A stretch of DNA of 8,643 nt from JBCDGZ01 sp038750655 (lineage in GTDB: Bacteria > Bacteroidota > Bacteroidia > Chitinophagales > Saprospiraceae): positions 1 to 8,643 of the forward strand of contig JBCDGZ010000215.1 in NCBI GenBank assembly GCA_038750655.1, read 5' to 3'. Under the pieces are notes generated by a model. It had not been told where the DNA came from and ran no database searches. It saw only the letters and a list, made by a program, of their open reading frames with translations. Position numbers and translations under genes: made by a program. Positions 7,695 through 8,643 of this stretch are shown one piece after another (position 1 is the first letter of the stretch; each line of letters begins with the position of its first letter).

Positions 7695-7760
7695 AAGATG
7701 TTTTGGTGCCTTCCTATTTGTAGAAACGGTGTAAGTGAATTTTACCAATCAAGAATAATG
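7695..7760 (+). promoter_or_regulatory. divergent leader of lipoprotein copy 2
   Basis: The 66 bp between copies 1 and 2 resemble the other two leaders only in the last 16 or so bases (CAATC..-.AATAAT.ATG). The 13-bp hairpin arm and the GCTGCTAAAT segment are absent. A small pairing, TTGGT (7703-7707) with ACCAA (7744-7748), is visible but weak. No TAnnTTTG element is present, which favours co-transcription of copy 2 with copy 1. Confidence 0.5.
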
Positions 7761-8504
7761 ATGCTAAATAAATTCATAAGGTTGCCCTATTGCCTGCTGG
7801 TATTAGTCTTTACCCTTACAGGATGTGAAAAAGAAGATTCCCTCAGAACTGTAGTGCAAGAGGCCAACTTAAATTGTGATAATGGAATCACTTCTAATTC
7901 CTATGTGGAAGGAATTTTAGAAGGACAAGAATTTTGCTTTAATATTGGCGAACGAGGCGAGGGAGGCTACTGGGCATGGACGGCCATGACTTCGAGGTTT
8001 ATCACCAATAGTCCACAACTTACGGTCGGAAGTGGGAACACTCAAGGAGCAGTCAGTAGTTGGTTATCCATTGCTTTGCGCCATGATGAAATGGGCTTTC
8101 ATCCAATGTTTGAAATTTCTACTCCTGTAATCATCGATAATACAAAAAGTAAATACGATTTATTTAATGAATATTTTAATCAAATAGGGGACTTGCCTAT
8201 TCGAAATCCTACTACTCCTTCAACCGAGGGATATAACGTCCAAGTCAAAATAACCCATGATGCTAAAAAAAATGGATATGGCGGCAGTAGATGGACCCCA
8301 TATAATTTAGAAACCGGAGAAGGCGGCCAGCCTGATTCCTATTTGCGAATTGTTTCGCTGGAAAAGGTGGAGCAGCCACAAGGGATGGATGTAACAATAG
8401 AATTTGAGTTTGATGTGCAATTGTATCAAGATGGAAAGCAGAGTAAACACTATGGCCGCCTAGAGAACGGGCGGATGTACGCTTCTTTCTTTGTAGAGAA
8501 ATAA
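7761..8504 (+). CDS. tandem-array lipoprotein of unknown function, copy 2
   Basis: Paralogue of the preceding gene, with the same length (247 residues) and about 75% identity without gaps. The frame is open from an ATG at 7698, and ATGs also occur at 7758 and 7761. I choose 7761 because it aligns with the starts of copies 1 and 3 in both the leader and the peptide (MLNKFIRL against MQSKFIKL); the upstream extension would spoil the signal peptide. Cys22 (LTGC) is the likely lipidated residue, followed by EKED; Cys39 and Cys59 are kept. Divergence from copy 1 is concentrated in the signal peptide, the stretch just after lipidation (residues 27-37), and a patch around 163-180. The core blocks listed for copy 1 are unchanged or nearly so, so both genes look functional. 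The function is unknown; the location is probably the outer membrane. Confidence 0.85.
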   Translation: MLNKFIRLPYCLLVLVFTLTGCEKEDSLRTVVQEANLNCDNGITSNSYVEGILEGQEFCFNIGERGEGGYWAWTAMTSRFITNSPQLTVGSGNTQGAVSSWLSIALRHDEMGFHPMFEISTPVIIDNTKSKYDLFNEYFNQIGDLPIRNPTTPSTEGYNVQVKITHDAKKNGYGGSRWTPYNLETGEGGQPDSYLRIVSLEKVEQPQGMDVTIEFEFDVQLYQDGKQSKHYGRLENGRMYASFFVEK

Positions 8505-8510
8505 AGTACC

Positions 8511-8554
8511 GTGTATTCTAACCCCTCTCTTTTTGGAGAAGCTGCTAAATACAC
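8511..8554 (+). promoter_or_regulatory. hairpin in the leader of lipoprotein copy 3
   Basis: GTGTATT (8511-8517) pairs with AATACAC (8548-8554), and TA (8519-8520) can pair with TA (8546-8547) after a one-base bulge. It spans 44 bases, against 43 for the hairpin before copy 1, and lies at the same distance (20 bp) from the ATG. Relative to copy 1, the pair T-A (6890/6928) becomes G-C (8513/8552) and C-G (6891/6927) becomes T-A (8514/8551). The inner stem is less complete than in copy 1. TCTC and GAGA in the loop may form a small nested stem. Confidence 0.6.
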
Positions 8555-8574
8555 CTTAGCAATCCATAATAATT
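8541..8574 (+). repeat. conserved 34-bp leader, copy 3
   Basis: Second instance of the leader found before copy 1 (6917-6950), with 32 of 34 bases identical. The only two differences (A8551 and C8552, against G6927 and A6928) lie in the hairpin's right arm. It sets the start codon of copy 3 at 8575. Confidence 0.85.
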
Positions 8575-8643
8575 ATGCAATATAAATTCATAAAGCTGTC
8601 CTATTACCTGCTGGTATTGGCCTCTGCCTTTACAGGGTGTGAA
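8575..8643 (+). CDS. tandem-array lipoprotein, copy 3 (5' end only)
   Basis: The first 23 codons of a third paralogue, open to the window edge. They encode a lipoprotein signal peptide, MQYKFIKLSYYLL followed by a hydrophobic stretch and AFTGCE, with Cys22 as the likely lipidation site, exactly as in copies 1 and 2. Whether the rest of the gene is intact cannot be seen. It starts 70 bp after the stop of copy 2, behind a leader almost identical to that of copy 1. Confidence 0.85.
   Translation, partial: MQYKFIKLSYYLLVLASAFTGCE

Larger units (their letters stand above)
6951..8643 (+). repeat. tandem array of three lipoprotein gene copies (third cut by window end)
   Basis: Three homologous genes follow each other in the same direction, with start codons at 6951, 7761 and 8575, so the unit length is 810 and then 814 bp. 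Copies 1 and 2 encode proteins of identical length that align without a gap at 185 of 247 positions. Copy 3 shows 17 of 23 identical residues with copy 1 and 14 of 23 with copy 2 in the visible part. The array may continue beyond the window. Confidence 0.9.

Noticed and set aside
7698..7760. Upstream starts for lipoprotein copy 2 (7698 and 7758)
   Set aside because: Alignment of leader and peptide with copies 1 and 3 places the start at 7761 and gives exactly the 247 residues of copy 1.

Overview
The window most likely comes from a Bacteroidota genome, probably a marine or environmental Saprospiria/Lewinella-like member. This is inferred from four things. There is a very large secreted multidomain enzyme with a type IX secretion (T9SS) C-terminal sorting domain. 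There are several lipoproteins with a short charged stretch after the lipidated cysteine. Starts sit in A/T-rich leaders without Shine-Dalgarno sequences. Two exact matches to the Bacteroidota -7 promoter element (TAnnTTTG) lie upstream of genes. All supported genes are on the + strand. No tRNA, rRNA, CRISPR array or insertion sequence was seen.

Layout. Positions 1-192 are an A-rich leader with, at best, one tiny basic ORF and a promoter-like site. Positions 193-852 encode GTP cyclohydrolase I (folE), followed by a long hairpin with a U-rich descending arm. Positions 853-1225 hold no gene. Positions 1226-5206 encode a 1326-residue T9SS-secreted, glycoside-hydrolase-like protein built from about nine modules. 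It ends at a strong intrinsic terminator (5238-5285), and a new promoter-like site follows at 5337. Positions 5441-6874 encode a 476-residue lipoprotein of unknown function with two glycine-rich hydrophobic segments and Ig-like C-terminal regions.

From 6951 to the right edge runs a tandem array of paralogous lipoprotein genes of unknown function. Two are complete (247 residues each, about 75% identical without a gap) and a third is cut by the window end. Start-to-start spacing is regular (810 and 814 bp). This part is visibly more A/T-rich than the enzyme gene.

How the parts relate. folE is a housekeeping gene (tetrahydrofolate, or another pterin or queuosine precursor). The large enzyme probably acts on a polysaccharide outside the cell. 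The lipoprotein block looks like a separate transcription unit of envelope proteins.

The most interesting signal is a hairpin just upstream of lipoprotein copies 1 and 3. In the 34 bases before the ATG the two leaders differ at only two positions. Both changes are matched by compensating changes on the opposite arm of the hairpin, which suggests selection on an RNA structure. Copy 2 has a different leader without this hairpin. A toxin/immunity-like reading of the block is possible but speculative.
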